64,000 bases of DNA from Dermanyssus gallinae (taxonomy: Eukaryota; Arthropoda; Arachnida; Mesostigmata; Dermanyssidae): NCBI GenBank assembly GCA_003439945.1, contig QVRM01003983.1, forward strand, positions 62,001-126,000, written 5' to 3'. The position numbers were made by a program, and so were the translations under genes. Below are positions 21,423-32,069 of the stretch, in pieces (within the stretch, counting starts at the first letter, position 1; each line of letters opens with the position of its first letter). The notes below the pieces were generated by a model. It saw nothing but the letters and a program-made list of their open reading frames with translations, made no database searches and had not been told where the DNA came from.

Positions 21423-21709
21423 TGTAGTGTCCACCAACCCCATGACCGGGCGGCGACCGTTACGAGTTCGCCATTCTCTCGCTCAAACAACACACGTCCT
21501 CTGCCTGGCTCGCACCAACGACTACTAACTCATTTATTCTCATGCCTTCTTATATACTCACAGATTGCCCGCGCATTTAGTGACTTCCCGCGTCTTCGCT
21601 ACTGGTGGCGGCATCTTCTATTTGGCGCCATGTATTTAGCTTGCTTCGGCATTGCCGCCAACCGACGCTGTCTATGCCGGCGCTGCTTAACGGACACTGC
21701 AATCCTACA
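21423..21709 (-). repeat. LTR (5' LTR in the element's own orientation), 287 bp
   Basis: Starts TGTAG and ends CTACA; same length and sequence as 19910-20196. Confidence 0.94.
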
Positions 21710-21714
21710 ACTCC
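21710..21714. repeat. Target-site duplication of the LTR element, right (ACTCC)
   Basis: Repeats 19905-19909 exactly. Confidence 0.92.
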
Positions 21715-23575
21715 GTTTACAAATCCTGATTCAGCGGGCAAAGATGGAACCCTAGAAGGCCTTGGTAGATCTAATTGAGGAGGACGTGTGGGTTCTTCCA
21801 TATCGGATTGCAATGGGCAAGTCAACCACCGTTTTTACCGGCAGAAAAAATTTGCCAGACACTCCCCAAGCTGTCTGCTTACCAACGCAACCTGCGGCGG
21901 AGCGGTTGGCACTTGGGAAGGTCCCGGGTCCGGATAGGGTGCATCTTGACGTGGTGCGACTGCTGGCATGATGCTACCTTAGGCCTCTTGCGGAGCTAGC
22001 GTCACGCTTGTTCCGAGAGGAGCATTTTCCCACCCGATGGTAATGTGTCCATCTAGTACCAATATCGGAGGCGAACGCCTCACCTGCTTTGTCATCAACG
22101 CACCGCCCCATGTGTTTACAGGCCCCGATTAGCAAGCAACTTGAAAACGTGCTCATTTGGCGCGAACTGGAGGCGACGCAATGAATGACGAACTGGAGGC
22201 GAAGCATGCTATCTCAAACAGCCAATGCGAACTCCGCAATGAGCGAATCATACAGATGGGTCGCGCTAAGTAGCGGCGGCCACTTAAGTCACGAAACTAC
22301 GTGCTATTGAGTAGAGACTAAGACCCTTATGTTGTTTTTGGCCGCGAACTCCGACGTCAGTCAGATCGTGTGCTTTAGGAGCCCTGTTGAGGTTTTCCAA
22401 CACTTTAATGTTTCTTAAATTAGAAAATAATATGGCTGTTTAGCCATATTATAATTTATTTGCGGTTGTCGCGGTTTGCGACCTATAATCTGTGTGCTGG
22501 GCACTGTGTCATGGTCGCATACATAGCATCTCTTGTTGGCCGTGCTTTGTATTGTGGCTTCCGCATTTGAAAGTCCGCCCTAGTACCATCCTTGGCCGTA
22601 GGATACGAGATGAGAGTATTGCTGGTCGACAATACTGAGTGCGCTTAAGCAGAAGGAAATTTTCCCATACCTGCGGCGCATAACATCATCGTATCTTGAA
22701 GTGCCTACACTCTTGACGCTAAGTGAAACTCACCAAATGATGGCGGATGTGCTACAGGGCTTAGTGCTCGGCCCAGTTCTATGGGACGCTGGCCGAAAAA
22801 AGTTCGGCGGGGGGCTCATCCATAGGCTAAATAAAGGTGGCTGCATGAAGCTTTCCTTTCCTGGTCTCGAGATAATTTTGTACAGTTCCGAACCAGGTGG
22901 GGTTGGGGGTGGTTTTTAGTAGGTAGTGCGCTCGGATCGGATTGAGTCATATACTCCCCTCGTTTAGCCGCACACTACCCGACATTACACCGGCAGGTGT
23001 GCGAAAATGCATTGATTACTCCCAGACAAATAAAAAATAAGAGCTGTCCTAACGTACGACCCAAGAACGGACACGGTCAGTTTCAAAACTACACGGAAAG
23101 AATTAAACAGGCTAACAGAGACATCTGTCTGACGTAGAGCCCACCGCTTTGCACTACTGGGCTATCTAAGAGCGGGACGCGGGTTCCACCGCTGTGAGGG
23201 ACATTCAACTATCAGGTCATCAACTGCATGATGACGTGGGCGGAAATGCGGAAGGAGGCGGCGAACTGGTTTAACGCCAGTTTGGCACTCAAAAGTACTC
23301 TATAAAAAGCCAGAAGGGAGAGGTTCGATTTATACAAAGGTCGAGGAAAAGCGGGGGGGGGGAGGGGGGTAAGCAGCTCGGTTTTACGCCCTGTCCAGAG
23401 AGCCAGACTGGATCAAAATGGGACTGCTCTCACCCTCTGGTCAATTCAAACGGTGGTGCGTGAAGATAATAATAACAGGCGCGCAGGGGCGCCTCTTCCG
23501 TGGTTTCGAAAATATCCCAACACTTGGATTGGGGGTGTTGAGAGGAATTCGAGTTTGATAATAAAAAAATCTATG
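21715..23575 (+). pseudogene. Decayed R1-clade LINE: RT, C-terminus and 3' UTR
   Basis: Plus-strand frames show, in order: AAERLALGKVPGPDRVHLDV (RT entry block, 21895-21960); PLAELASRLFREEHFPTRW and RPMCLQAPISKQLENVLI, matching the R1 'FP..WK' and 'YRPI.LL....K..E' blocks; PYLRRITSSYLEVPTLLT and VLQGLVLGPVLWDAGR (RT motif B, about 22660-22790). Then NGHGQFQNYTERIKQANRDI and NCMMTWAEMRKEAANWFNA mark the R1 C-terminal domain (23060-23290). 23440-23575 is related to the R1 3' UTR at 13504-13781 and ends in ATAATAAAAAAA. It continues the relic at 17000-19909 after the LTR insertion. Frameshifts are frequent. Confidence 0.75.
22427..22452. repeat. Short inverted repeat, 11-bp arms
   Basis: ATAATATGGCT at 22427-22437 and AGCCATATTAT at 22442-22452, loop GTTT. 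It could be chance or another local templated copy. Confidence 0.6.
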
Positions 23576-24600
23576 TCTTGTATTTTTAAGGCTGGTGTTA
23601 CTTAACTAGGGTCAAGCGTTGTCTATGTGGAAGACGACCTATTTTCGGTTCACAAGTTGTGGACGCGTTAACTTAAATTCATCTTGAATTCATTGGAGTT
23701 GCTGGCAATAGAAATCCGTATTGATTATCTGGTTTTTCTCTCAAATTTAAAGTAACCCACCAACGACATAGCATAGCCTTATTTGCGTGGATGTTTTGTT
23801 TGAATTAATTCTGGAAACTACCTTCGTCCTCGGACTTCGTCCTTAGAATATTTGTCTGTTTACGTTCTTATGGATGACCCACTCGTTAACGCAGATTACC
23901 AAACGATCCAAGAACGAAGCTTGGCAGTAGCGACTGAGGGGGGAAGTGCAAACATACACACCAATTTGTTGGCGTTACCTAATACAAGTAAGAAGCCCAC
24001 TTACAGAACTTAAAATTTATTCCAAGTTTTTATAGCTGACAATGGTTGATCTATCCGCGAGTTTTAATGGTAAATAGTAATAACGGTTAGAATTTGTTGT
24101 AGCTCTAAGCGCAGAATGTAAAAACGCAAAAGTTTTCAGCAAAGAGAGTCAACTAGTCTTTAGTTGCAGGAAAAAGTATTTCACCCGAAACTTGAAAAAT
24201 TTTCGGCAGGCTCATTTGTTGATTGATTCATCTCTCAGGTTAGTGGGGATGTTTCAAGAAGCTATATCAGCGTACTCCGAAAAAAAGAGCAAGTTCCGAC
24301 AATTTGGCAGAGATTTTTTGTTCGGAATTCGTACAGCAAAACACCCCAAATTTGCATTTGTTTATTCACAATTTTTCTCCTTTCTCATAATTCAATTCAG
24401 CATTTATTTCACCCCAAATTAGTAGACAGCTGATTCAATTTTCACAAGGTGTCACAATGTGACTTCGTGGTCTCACAATATGTAACTAACTTTAGATGAT
24501 AAGGACGTTTCGCAAATTTCTGCACACACAAGTATACGATAGCGTCCAATATCACACTTTCTGCAAAAGCTTCAACAACATTCTTCAGTATTAAAACAGC
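23576..24600. other. Unassigned AT-rich stretch
   Basis: No coding motif or repeat is recognised. There are only short frames without domain signals. Confidence 0.5.
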
Positions 24601-24606
24601 TTAGCT

Positions 24607-25095
24607 TCATGCATTCATGCATATGTATTGGTGGTACCCGTGCCAGGTTATTCGGCAGATTAGCGAGCGGTTCTTTTGCATGGCTCCTTTCCATCTATGT
24701 AAACAAAAGGCCGGGCCATCCGTATAATTCTCAGCTACAAATTTTAGATTTCTGTTTTCTCTATAGGCTCGATATGAGTCTAGAATATGCGCTGTAAATG
24801 GTGTGTTATTAAGTGCTAGGTCATCAATAAGTGTTCTCTCTTCGCACATCTTTAAGACAAGTGTTGCCGACGCGCCCTTTTGACTTTTTAAACTTTTTAA
24901 ATGGCTAAGGGTCAAGTATGGTGCAATTCTAGAAAGACAGTATGTTGCTACAAGGAGTACTTTGATTTTAAAGCAATTTATAGCCGTTTTTACGTCCACG
25001 TCGTGTATATTGCCTAACAAAAACGTCGCAGACGTAGCTTTTGCTTGTATCTCCTCGATATGTTTGCTAAAGGAGAGGCCCTTCTCATAAAGCAA
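24607..25095 (-). pseudogene. Non-LTR retrotransposon ORF2, C-terminal region
   Basis: A 162-residue minus-strand frame begins GLSFSKHIEEIQAKATSA (the region right after the thumb LGV block). It continues VKTAINCFKIKVLLVATYCL and SLKSQKGASATLVLKMCEER and ends SLICRITWHGYHQYICMNA. The 'HGYH..IC' end matches the 'HGFYHVLC' block of family E and places it in the same broad group. The downstream zinc motif is missing. The frame is surprisingly open for an otherwise truncated piece. Confidence 0.7.
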
Positions 25096-25154
25096 ATGCA
25101 GAGCCTACCAGCTGATGCAGTAACGGCTGCTCTATTATAAGCGTAATATATAAA

Positions 25155-25158
<4 letters not shown>

Positions 25159-25192
<34 letters not shown>
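25159..25192. repeat. (TA)n microsatellite
   Basis: TA run of about 34 bp between the LINE fragment and the mariner relic. Confidence 0.96.
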
Positions 25193-25194
<2 letters not shown>

Positions 25195-25239
25195 ACACAT
25201 GTCGTTACAACAGAAAGCTAAATGCTGTATTGTCCATTT

Positions 25240-26090
25240 CGTTAAAGTATCTTAGTCCAACGTTCGGGCAAGCTCATAATTCCATCCCTCCAGAAGGTGG
25301 CGTCCCGGCTTCCGAAGTAATGATCTATATAGGTTTTAACACCATCAAGATAATAGAATTTTTTGCCACTAAGGGACTTTTGAAGGAACCGAAAGAGATG
25401 GTAACTTAACGCAGGATGTGGCAAAATATCGCATCCAACTTCCATTAACTTCTTGGTGATGAGCAAAGATGGCTCGGTTTGCGTTGTCGTGGTGGAAAGT
25501 CAATCCTCTTCTGCTCGCCAATTCCTGCCTGCTTTCTAGTCGATTGCCCTCTTTGAATTGTTTGAACTCCAGTTGTTGACAGTACTTGATCGTATTAATC
25601 GTTTCGTTTGGTTGTAATAGCTCCTAATAGATCACCCATTCGTATGCCACCAAAAACTTTACATAACTCTTGTATGGGGGTTCGGGCTTGCCAGTTGCTT
25701 GGGGTTCACTCCCTTAAGCCGCGCCTTTTTGCGGATGACGTTCTTATAGAGTATCGATTTATCATACCCTGTCACCATGGTGCGAAAGAAGGGGCGATCC
25801 TCGCTCTTTTTTAAAAGCTGATCGCCTTCTGGCATACGCTTCTCTAGTTGGCGATTGCTGAACGCGCGCGGCACGCATACATTCAACTTGCTGATGTGAA
25901 GATGTCTTTGACCGGATGTCCGTGGTACATCCACAAATGGGACAAACCGCTTTCGAACTGTCTTATCTGTTGCTGCCTTTCCGCCATATACATATCTTAG
26001 CTACGACGTAGGTTGCATTCTTTCCTTTCCGGAAATAGAATAGCATTCGTTGCTCGAATGCACCTTTAGCTCTGCCATCTTCACTCGGGC
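25240..26090 (-). pseudogene. Mariner transposase relic
   Basis: Read leftward: a decayed start (ECYSISGKERMQPTS, then DKTVRKRFVPF, compare the mariner helix-turn-helix part). Next, 25934-25659 has RAFSNRQLEKRMPEGDQLLK and FFRTMVTGYDKSILYKNVIR, the block around the first catalytic Asp, which in mariners reads TGDEKW and here is TGYDKS, so the Asp is lost. Finally 25466-25242 has LPHPALSYHLFRFLQKSLSG and ATFWRDGIMSLPERWTKIL, the mariner C-terminus. The last catalytic Asp region is shortened (the usual 'SPDLAPSD' is missing between HPAL and YHLF). Terminal repeats were not found. It is a dead DNA transposon, similar in type to the one at 63278. Confidence 0.9.
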
Positions 26091-26252
26091 GCTGCAATTT
26101 GCGTGAGTTAAAAATTCAAACGAATTCCACGGTATAAGACAGCGAAGGTCTGCTCTTACCGTCATGTAAACAAACAACCCCCTCCCAACAATTTTGATCC
26201 TTTTCCAGTTCCGAGCAGTGCGACGCACGCTACTTTGGGAACGGACTTATGG

Positions 26253-26303
<51 letters not shown>
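26253..26303. repeat. (TA)n(GA)n microsatellite
   Basis: A TA run to about 26282 is followed by a GA run to about 26303. It borders the left arm of the inverted-repeat element. Confidence 0.95.
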
Positions 26304-26304
<1 letters not shown>

Positions 26305-26938
26305 TTTTGAAAATTGATAGAGGGATTTGTATAGCTCGGTGAACCAATCATTATTTTCAATGGAACATCTGAGACGTCTTGTTTCGGAGTAAGGGTGAGA
26401 GTACTAAAATCTGTCATACTGGTGTTGTTGCCTGACATAGGAGCCAAAATATGTGCTTGCGAGATAACCAATCCTTCTATACAGAAACTAAACACATCGT
26501 CGTGTTCTTGAGAAGATATGCTTCTCTGGAGGACACAAACTACTGGCTAGAAGATAGTAGGGTTATGATGTTGCGGTATTGGGTGTAAAAGCTAATAATA
26601 TAATTTCAATGTTTGCGAATTCTCTCATAAACGACCTTGTCACAGCTTTTAGCCGTAAATCCTCCACAGAAAAAAAAATATGTGCTCAACCATACGACGA
26701 TAGCTTCATTTTTTTTATAGGTAGACTGGTTGTCTTACAATCGCACATTTTGTGCTCCTATGTCGGGCAACAACACCAGTGTCACAAATTTTAGTAATTC
26801 CACTCTCACCCTGAGACAATACTTCTTAGAGACAATGTTCCATTAAAAAACAAATTTTCTTTAACAAGCTCTACAATTCCCTAAAACGATTTTTAGAAAA
26901 ATCGGACACCCTGTATATATATATATATATATATATAT
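26304..26938. mobile_element. Inverted-repeat (foldback/MITE-like) element bordered by TA runs
   Basis: The stretch about 26304-26495 on the minus strand and about 26700-26920 on the plus strand are diverged copies of one sequence. Shared landmarks are CTCCTATGTC(A/G)GGCAACA and GATGTTCCATT/CAATGTTCCATT. The arms of about 200 bp flank an unrelated 200-bp core. The right outer end reads CGGACACCCTGTATATA, i.e. a terminus ACAGGGTGTCCG next to a TA run; the left outer end is replaced by TA/GA repeats. The same GGGTGTCCG terminus occurs beside a transposase fragment at 55963, which suggests a TA-targeting DNA transposon family. No protein is encoded. Confidence 0.65.
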
Positions 26939-28139
26939 AAGGCTGCGCCCTCGCTCATGAAGACTCACAGAGTTTGCAATGATGCTTCATCGTTGGAGAG
27001 CCAGCAAAACGCTAGGAAATCAAAGCGTAGTAAATGGCCCGCCCGGTTGACTCTTTGGTCTCTCTTCCTCCTTTAGCTGAAACTTGCGCTCGCCAACGTA
27101 ATGTTGCTTTTTGCAAGCCTCCGTGTACCTATGGTACTGTGGCTCTTGGTGGTACAAGCTGACTCAGCGAAGCGTCAGCACGAGAGTAGAGACTTCGATC
27201 GAAGATCGCCTGTAATGAGAGGGTCAAGCAGGAAGAAACAGGCACAGTTCAAATCATACTAGCGCTCTCTCTCTCTCGAAGACATTCGAAGACTAACCTT
27301 GCAAAGCTTCAATGGTAGGACGAGCTGTCCCGCCTAGTCTTTGACCTAGCCTAAGCTACGCTGCCACCGTGGCTGCCGCTCTTAGTTATCTGCGGTCGAT
27401 GAGACCGATGTTGGCTGTAAATATTTCATATGGACGCTTTTTATTATCGCGTTTTCGAAATGTTCGTACCTCCTCAAGGAAGCCTTTCCTCCGTAGTACT
27501 GCTACTACTGCTACTAAACGATTCCGATCGATATGCAGTAAGTAGGCAGTCAAGAGTTGGATGAGGAGAGGAGGAGGAGGAGAAGGGGGGTTTGCAATGG
27601 CGACTTAGTAAACGAACGTCTATCGATGCCGGGTCCAGTTGCCTCGGTCCTCATCTGACTGCTCGGCCGAGGGCTTCGGAAGGTCACCTCTTCAAGCTAA
27701 TGAAATGACTGCAGCTAAATATAGATCGCACTACGTAAATAATCTATGAGCCATCATTGCATAAAAAACGCGCTAGCGTTAAGCAGGCTTCATTTTAATC
27801 TTAGCACAAAATTGGCGAGCTCTATTCGAATATAATGTGCTCTCTTTAAACAAAGCGTTTTGCCAACGTTTACCGAACAATTGCTAAATAGGTTTCGGGC
27901 CACGTGCGGATCGGATAGGAACTTTTCAGTAGGTACGATGCTACACAATACTGGTCAATAGTCCGTGCCGAACCGTGTCATAGACTTTACCAGCAGTTCT
28001 GACTGCAGTATAGATCGCTTACATTAACGACAGCGCGACTACTAGACGGGAAACTTCTGCCCACAACTCAAAACACTTTTTTGTGGTAAGAGGGAAACAT
28101 GCTTTTACACACACCCGAAGCCCCACTAAAAACCTCTCA
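26939..28139. other. Unassigned stretch
   Basis: No protein motif. It contains a CT-rich run (about 27268-27280) and a GAGGAG run near 27561-27590. No repeat shared with the rest of the window was noticed. Confidence 0.5.
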
Positions 28140-28640
28140 CCTAAATGGCCTCAGGAAGAGGCGAGAAGCTGGAACCCTTTTTTATTACTACTTCAACCCC
28201 TACTTCTCCCTTAGGGTTGCGTGGACAAAGCGCACATCGCGGTCTGCATCAAATCTTTTTGTTTAATGATGGCCGCGACAAAATCCTTCGGGATGTGCCG
28301 GCGTTGGGTGTCGTGCAAGAGGGCCTGAGCCCTTTGTTCACGTGTTACCGGGAGTTCCCGGTCTAAGAGCCACGCCAGCTCCGCCCTGTCCGCGCTGAAA
28401 GCCGCGCATACTTCGAAGGTGTGTTTGACGTCGTCTTCTTCTCCTGAGTCGCAGAGAATGCATGCTGGCGACGGGGCACGTCCGATACAATGTAGGTATT
28501 TTCCTAAGGTGCCGTGGCCCGTCAAAACTTGTGTCAGAGGGTGGTACGACAGTGATCCCTCTCGCCTTTTGAACCACTCCCGAACATCCGGGATAATGGA
28601 GCGAGTCCAGAAACCCGGCTGTCCCGCCTGAATCTCCAAC
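28140..28640 (-). pseudogene. R1-clade LINE ORF2, C-terminal domain
   Basis: A minus-strand frame (28639-28211) reads IIPDVREWFKRREGSLSYH, LTQVLTGHGTLGKYLHCIGR, then the CCHC knuckle CILCDSGEEDDVKHTFEVC and AAFSADRAELAWLLDRELP. It closes with IPKDFVAAIIKQKDL. All Cys and His of the knuckle are present and the frame is fully open over 140 residues, so this piece is better kept than most. The RT upstream is absent. It belongs to the same clade as 322-960 and 13099-13781 but to a different subfamily by sequence. Confidence 0.88.
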
Positions 28641-29479
28641 CATCTATTGTTCTAAGCGTCTAGTGTCTGACGTCGTGCGTCTTCCTGAGAGATAGAGGAG
28701 TCCGCACGACGTACTGCGCTTTCCAGAACCCTTAGTTACCCAAGCGATCTGCCTCGATAGTACTTGAATAGCCGCGGTGGACGCAGTTTTGTTGGCTCTT
28801 GCAAAACAACTCAAAATACGGCTCAGCTACACACTACAGAACTAGTACCTACGGATTAAACCTTCCGGTGCAGACGGAGGCGTTCGGTCTACCGCTAAAC
28901 GCCAAACACTGCGGCATGTGGGACGTCAGACGCCCGCAAGCGTCATCGCTTTGTTGGTGAGGCGACTCAGCACCGTCTGATTAGGTTTTGCAGGTTAAAA
29001 TGGACGTAAAGCTATTGGGGTAAATTCGCCCCTGTCACAACGCTTTCCGATGAGTGTAAGCGAGACTTTTTTAGAAGGTGTAGTCGAATAAACAAAACAT
29101 TAATCTGAGGGTCGTTAGTTATTCTATAGTATACGATTTTGCGTGTATGTGCTGTTCAATGAGGGGCTGCCTCGAGGGTAAGCTCCACTGGTAGCACTCT
29201 ACACAAGCCCTAGTGAAGCTAGTTATTCACATTTCCCTGTAACCATAAAATTAAATAATCAATTATCAAGTCTGTGAAAGGGCTAAACCGAGCAAAAAGT
29301 ATCAGACACATTTATCAGCGTGATCAGAAAAGTAAGAGTAGACACTGTGTTAGTAATTGCAGGTGTTAGGAGTGGCGCAATTCTTTCTCTGTCAAAAATA
29401 TGACATTTGTTCGCCTACTTCAATATTATCACGTGCCGTATAACTCGACGTATGCGATGTTTTGTCGCATGCCGTCATC
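28641..29479. other. Unassigned stretch
   Basis: The first 100 bp may still be R1 sequence on the minus strand. Nothing else is recognised. Confidence 0.45.
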
Positions 29480-30110
29480 ATCACATTTATTTTACTTATA
29501 TTAAATATGCATATTAAAGCGATATTTATAGTGTTATCAGCTGCTCTAGGCATATCTTTCGAGAGCAGCAATCTGTCCATATGGGTCAGGCAGGCAGACG
29601 CATGATATTTTGCACACGTTTGAAAGCACAGTCTACAAATGCACTGTGTGTAATCCTCGTGAAAGCTTATATTCAAACGCATCAAGTAATATTAGCCATG
29701 AACTATGCATCTGGCACAGAGATGGCGTTTGTCATATGCGAGACCAGGCCAGTGGTAAGAGGCACTTAAAATAGCCAGGTTTCTAACATCTCCTTCGACT
29801 TGATCAGCTGCGGCATCTTCACCATCAATGGAATTATTTCAACAGCCGGTGCACAGTCTGAAATTAGGATAATCAAAGTGATATCTTTATGTACACTGGA
29901 AAACACCTTTTAATCAAAGTTTGCCCGAATGAGGTGTCTCCGTACACTGTCAAAACAATACATCAGCCTGGAAACAATCCTGAGGTGGAAGAGTGCTACT
30001 CCCTTCGTGACGGGCAGTTGTCGAACGTGGCTTATCTCTCCAAAAAGAGAGACTAGAGCTCTGCGCACTGTCCCGTTGAAGGTGGCCCTAGTACAATGGA
30101 GCCGAAGCTC
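29480..30110. repeat. Unknown dispersed repeat X, copy 1 (tandem with copy 2)
   Basis: Shares with copy 2 the landmarks ATCAGCTGCTCT / CACTGCTGCTCT (29537 and 30245), ATGAACTATG (about 29698 and 30373), GTCATATGC (about 29732 and 30401) and AAGTTTGCCCGAATGAGGTGTC (29918 and 30660). Spacing between matches is 670-740 bp. No protein is recognised. Confidence 0.7.
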
Positions 30111-30219
30111 CAGATGACGAAAAGAGCCTTGCCATATGTAAAACTTACTGAAACTCGCTTCTAAAAGTATTCTACCGGAGTAGGGAGTTGATACAATTTA
30201 GCATGATATATTTCAGATG

Positions 30220-30790
30220 ATACTTCATTGTACTTCGCATTATCACTGCTGCTCTCAGCATGTCATTCGAGAGAGGCATGTTATTCGATAAATGCATGAT
30301 ACTTCGCACACCCCATAAACTATGAATCTGGCATACCCGTGGCGATTACACGAAGAAACCATATGATGAATCATGAACTATGTGTCTATCAAGTGGCAAT
30401 TGTCATATGCAAGACCCGATCTAAGCTGAGAAGCTCCGAGTGTATCCAGGGCCCTTTCGCCGAGTGCATTCAGATCTCATCCTTAACCTTCCGCCGGTCT
30501 TTATTTTCCCATTCCAAGGCAGCGTCTTTAATCGCAATCGATATATTTTAGCAACCATTGCATAACCTGACATGAGTTACACGAAGCGGCTTTTTACCCG
30601 CCTTCACAATCAAAGTACTCAGATTATGTACATTGCAAAACATTTTCAAGCAAGCCAAAGTTTGCCCGAATGAGGTGTCCTCATTCACTGTCAAGTTTGT
30701 ACATTTGCCTTGGAACAACATTGAGGCAGAAGCGATCCATCCAGAAGGATGGATAGTCGCCGAACGCCTACCTCCCCAGATGAGGAGAGT
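30220..30790. repeat. Unknown dispersed repeat X, copy 2
   Basis: Diverged tandem copy of 29480-30110. The block TTCGAGAGAGGCATG (about 30265) is also seen in copy 3 at 62750 as CTCGAGAGAGGCA. Confidence 0.7.
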
Positions 30791-31538
30791 AAAGTGTCAC
30801 TAACAAATAAGCTTGAAATTACGCCCAGAAGAGAACCGACAACACCATGCGTGTCAGTCTCTTCGCCAGTAGATTTCAAGGTGTTCTACATAACGTATTT
30901 TTTTCCTAGACCGATATATAAAAAAGGCCTGTGCGATCACCGACTAGGCCCGGGCACCGTACCCTACCGAGGCAATCTTCTTGATAGGCCGGAGGAACCG
31001 TTTCGCTCTTTAGCTCCGCCTCAACATACCTTGGAGATAGGCATAGTCAACATATTAAGGTATCCTGCGGTGTTTCGTGATCGGGGGTTTACGAAGCACT
31101 CCCCATTGGCGCTGGGCGACCGATAAAGCATGAACCATCCCGCTTTGTGCAAGAGCATTTTGGAGTTTGCCTAATTCCATGACTAAAACCCGACACACAT
31201 CGCCTCTTTCTGGCCTTTGGGCAAAAAGCTGGCTGCGAGTAGCTTCTCTTTTTTCCCTCAATTGTTTAAAAAAATTGCGCAAGCAGTCCACGTTCGATGG
31301 GGGGGGGGGGGGAAGATGACTTTTATTAAGTTAGAACCCCCGATTACCGGCTCGCACTTGCAATTGCTCTTCTGCCGTAATGCCCATGTGTGCGTATCAC
31401 ATGTTTCATCAATTTCTTTAAAAAAGACTAGATGAAATATCTTCCACTTTTATATACTTATACTTTTATTTGCTTATATATTTGAGGTAACAAATATCTT
31501 CTTATGAACGTGTAAAACGGATAAAATAAGTGGAAATG
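30791..31538. other. Unassigned stretch with a G14 run
   Basis: A run of 14 G lies at 31299-31312. No coding motif is recognised. Confidence 0.5.
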
Positions 31539-32024
31539 TCACATATGCTCCAGGTTCGGGCGTGCCCAGTCTAGCAGAGTTCCGCGCACAGAGGCGGCGT
31601 TACCCCGCTGAATGTCCAGCGATAGTCTCTGGTACAGCTCTAGTGTCCTCTGTCGAACGGTTGGGCGCCTTGCCGACACGTTGAATGAGTTTGTGCGTCT
31701 TCGGCCCAGGTCCCCCAGTGTCTCGAATGCCAGTGGGCAAAAATCATTGGCGTAGGTACTGGCATAGTTTCTGCACTTGTTCGCCTTCGCCAACATAGAT
31801 GCGTGACCAGCATGTTCCGCTCCCGCACTAACCATTAAAGGGGGTAATGATTCAGTAACGGTTGCGTCCCATACTAGCATGCGACCCATCCCAAAGGCCG
31901 TTAGTGTCAGTCCGTCCGGTCGTTTTCCATCATTCCTGCAGAGGCCAGGAGGCTCGAGAATGCAAGGAAAGCCAGCAGACCTCAAGGCTCGGCTAAAAAA
32001 CCGAGCAAGATGGCTTAGTGGCAA
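31539..32024 (-). pseudogene. Retroelement C-terminal endonuclease-like domain (RLE-type), copy 1
   Basis: A 161-residue minus-strand frame has RALRSAGFPCILEPPGLCRN, then KRPDGLTLTAFGMGRMLVWD followed by ATVTES, then PLAFETLGDLGRRRTNSFN and LSLDIQRGNAASVRGTLLDW. The spacing RPD-x(n)-VWDA resembles a PD-(D/E)XK nuclease core, as in elements that use a restriction-like endonuclease instead of an APE domain (R2-like group). This C-terminal arrangement is known from RT-bearing elements of many invertebrates; I recognise it by memory, not by search. The upstream RT end continues at 32070-32449, with a rearranged piece between. Confidence 0.65.
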
Positions 32025-32047
32025 AGCCTTTGCCTTGCATTCTGGAG
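31953..32047. repeat. Imperfect inverted duplication, about 40-bp arms
   Basis: 31953-31992 and 32001-32047 are imperfect reverse complements around the loop CTAAAAAA. The outer ends CTCGAGAATGCAAGG and CCTTGCATTCTGGAG and the inner ends GCTCGG and CCGAGC match well. It sits where the zinc-binding segment of the retroelement should be. Confidence 0.6.
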
Positions 32048-32069
32048 GACTGGGTTGGTTGGCCCCGCA

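Larger units (their letters stand above)
19910..21709 (-). mobile_element. Non-autonomous LTR retrotransposon with Gag only, 1800 bp, intact ends
   Basis: Two 287-bp direct repeats (19910-20196 and 21423-21709) that look identical base for base flank a 1226-bp interior. Each starts TGTAG and ends CTACA, and the whole is bracketed by the 5-bp duplication ACTCC. The coding strand is minus, shown by a primer-binding site two bases inside the right-hand LTR and by a polypurine tract next to the left-hand one. The interior encodes only a Gag zinc-knuckle region in broken frames. There is no room for protease, RT, RNase H or integrase, so it must be mobilised by an autonomous relative, probably Ty3/gypsy-like (inferred from the 5-bp duplication and primer type). 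It interrupts an R1-clade LINE relic. Identical LTRs point to a recent insertion. Confidence 0.94.
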
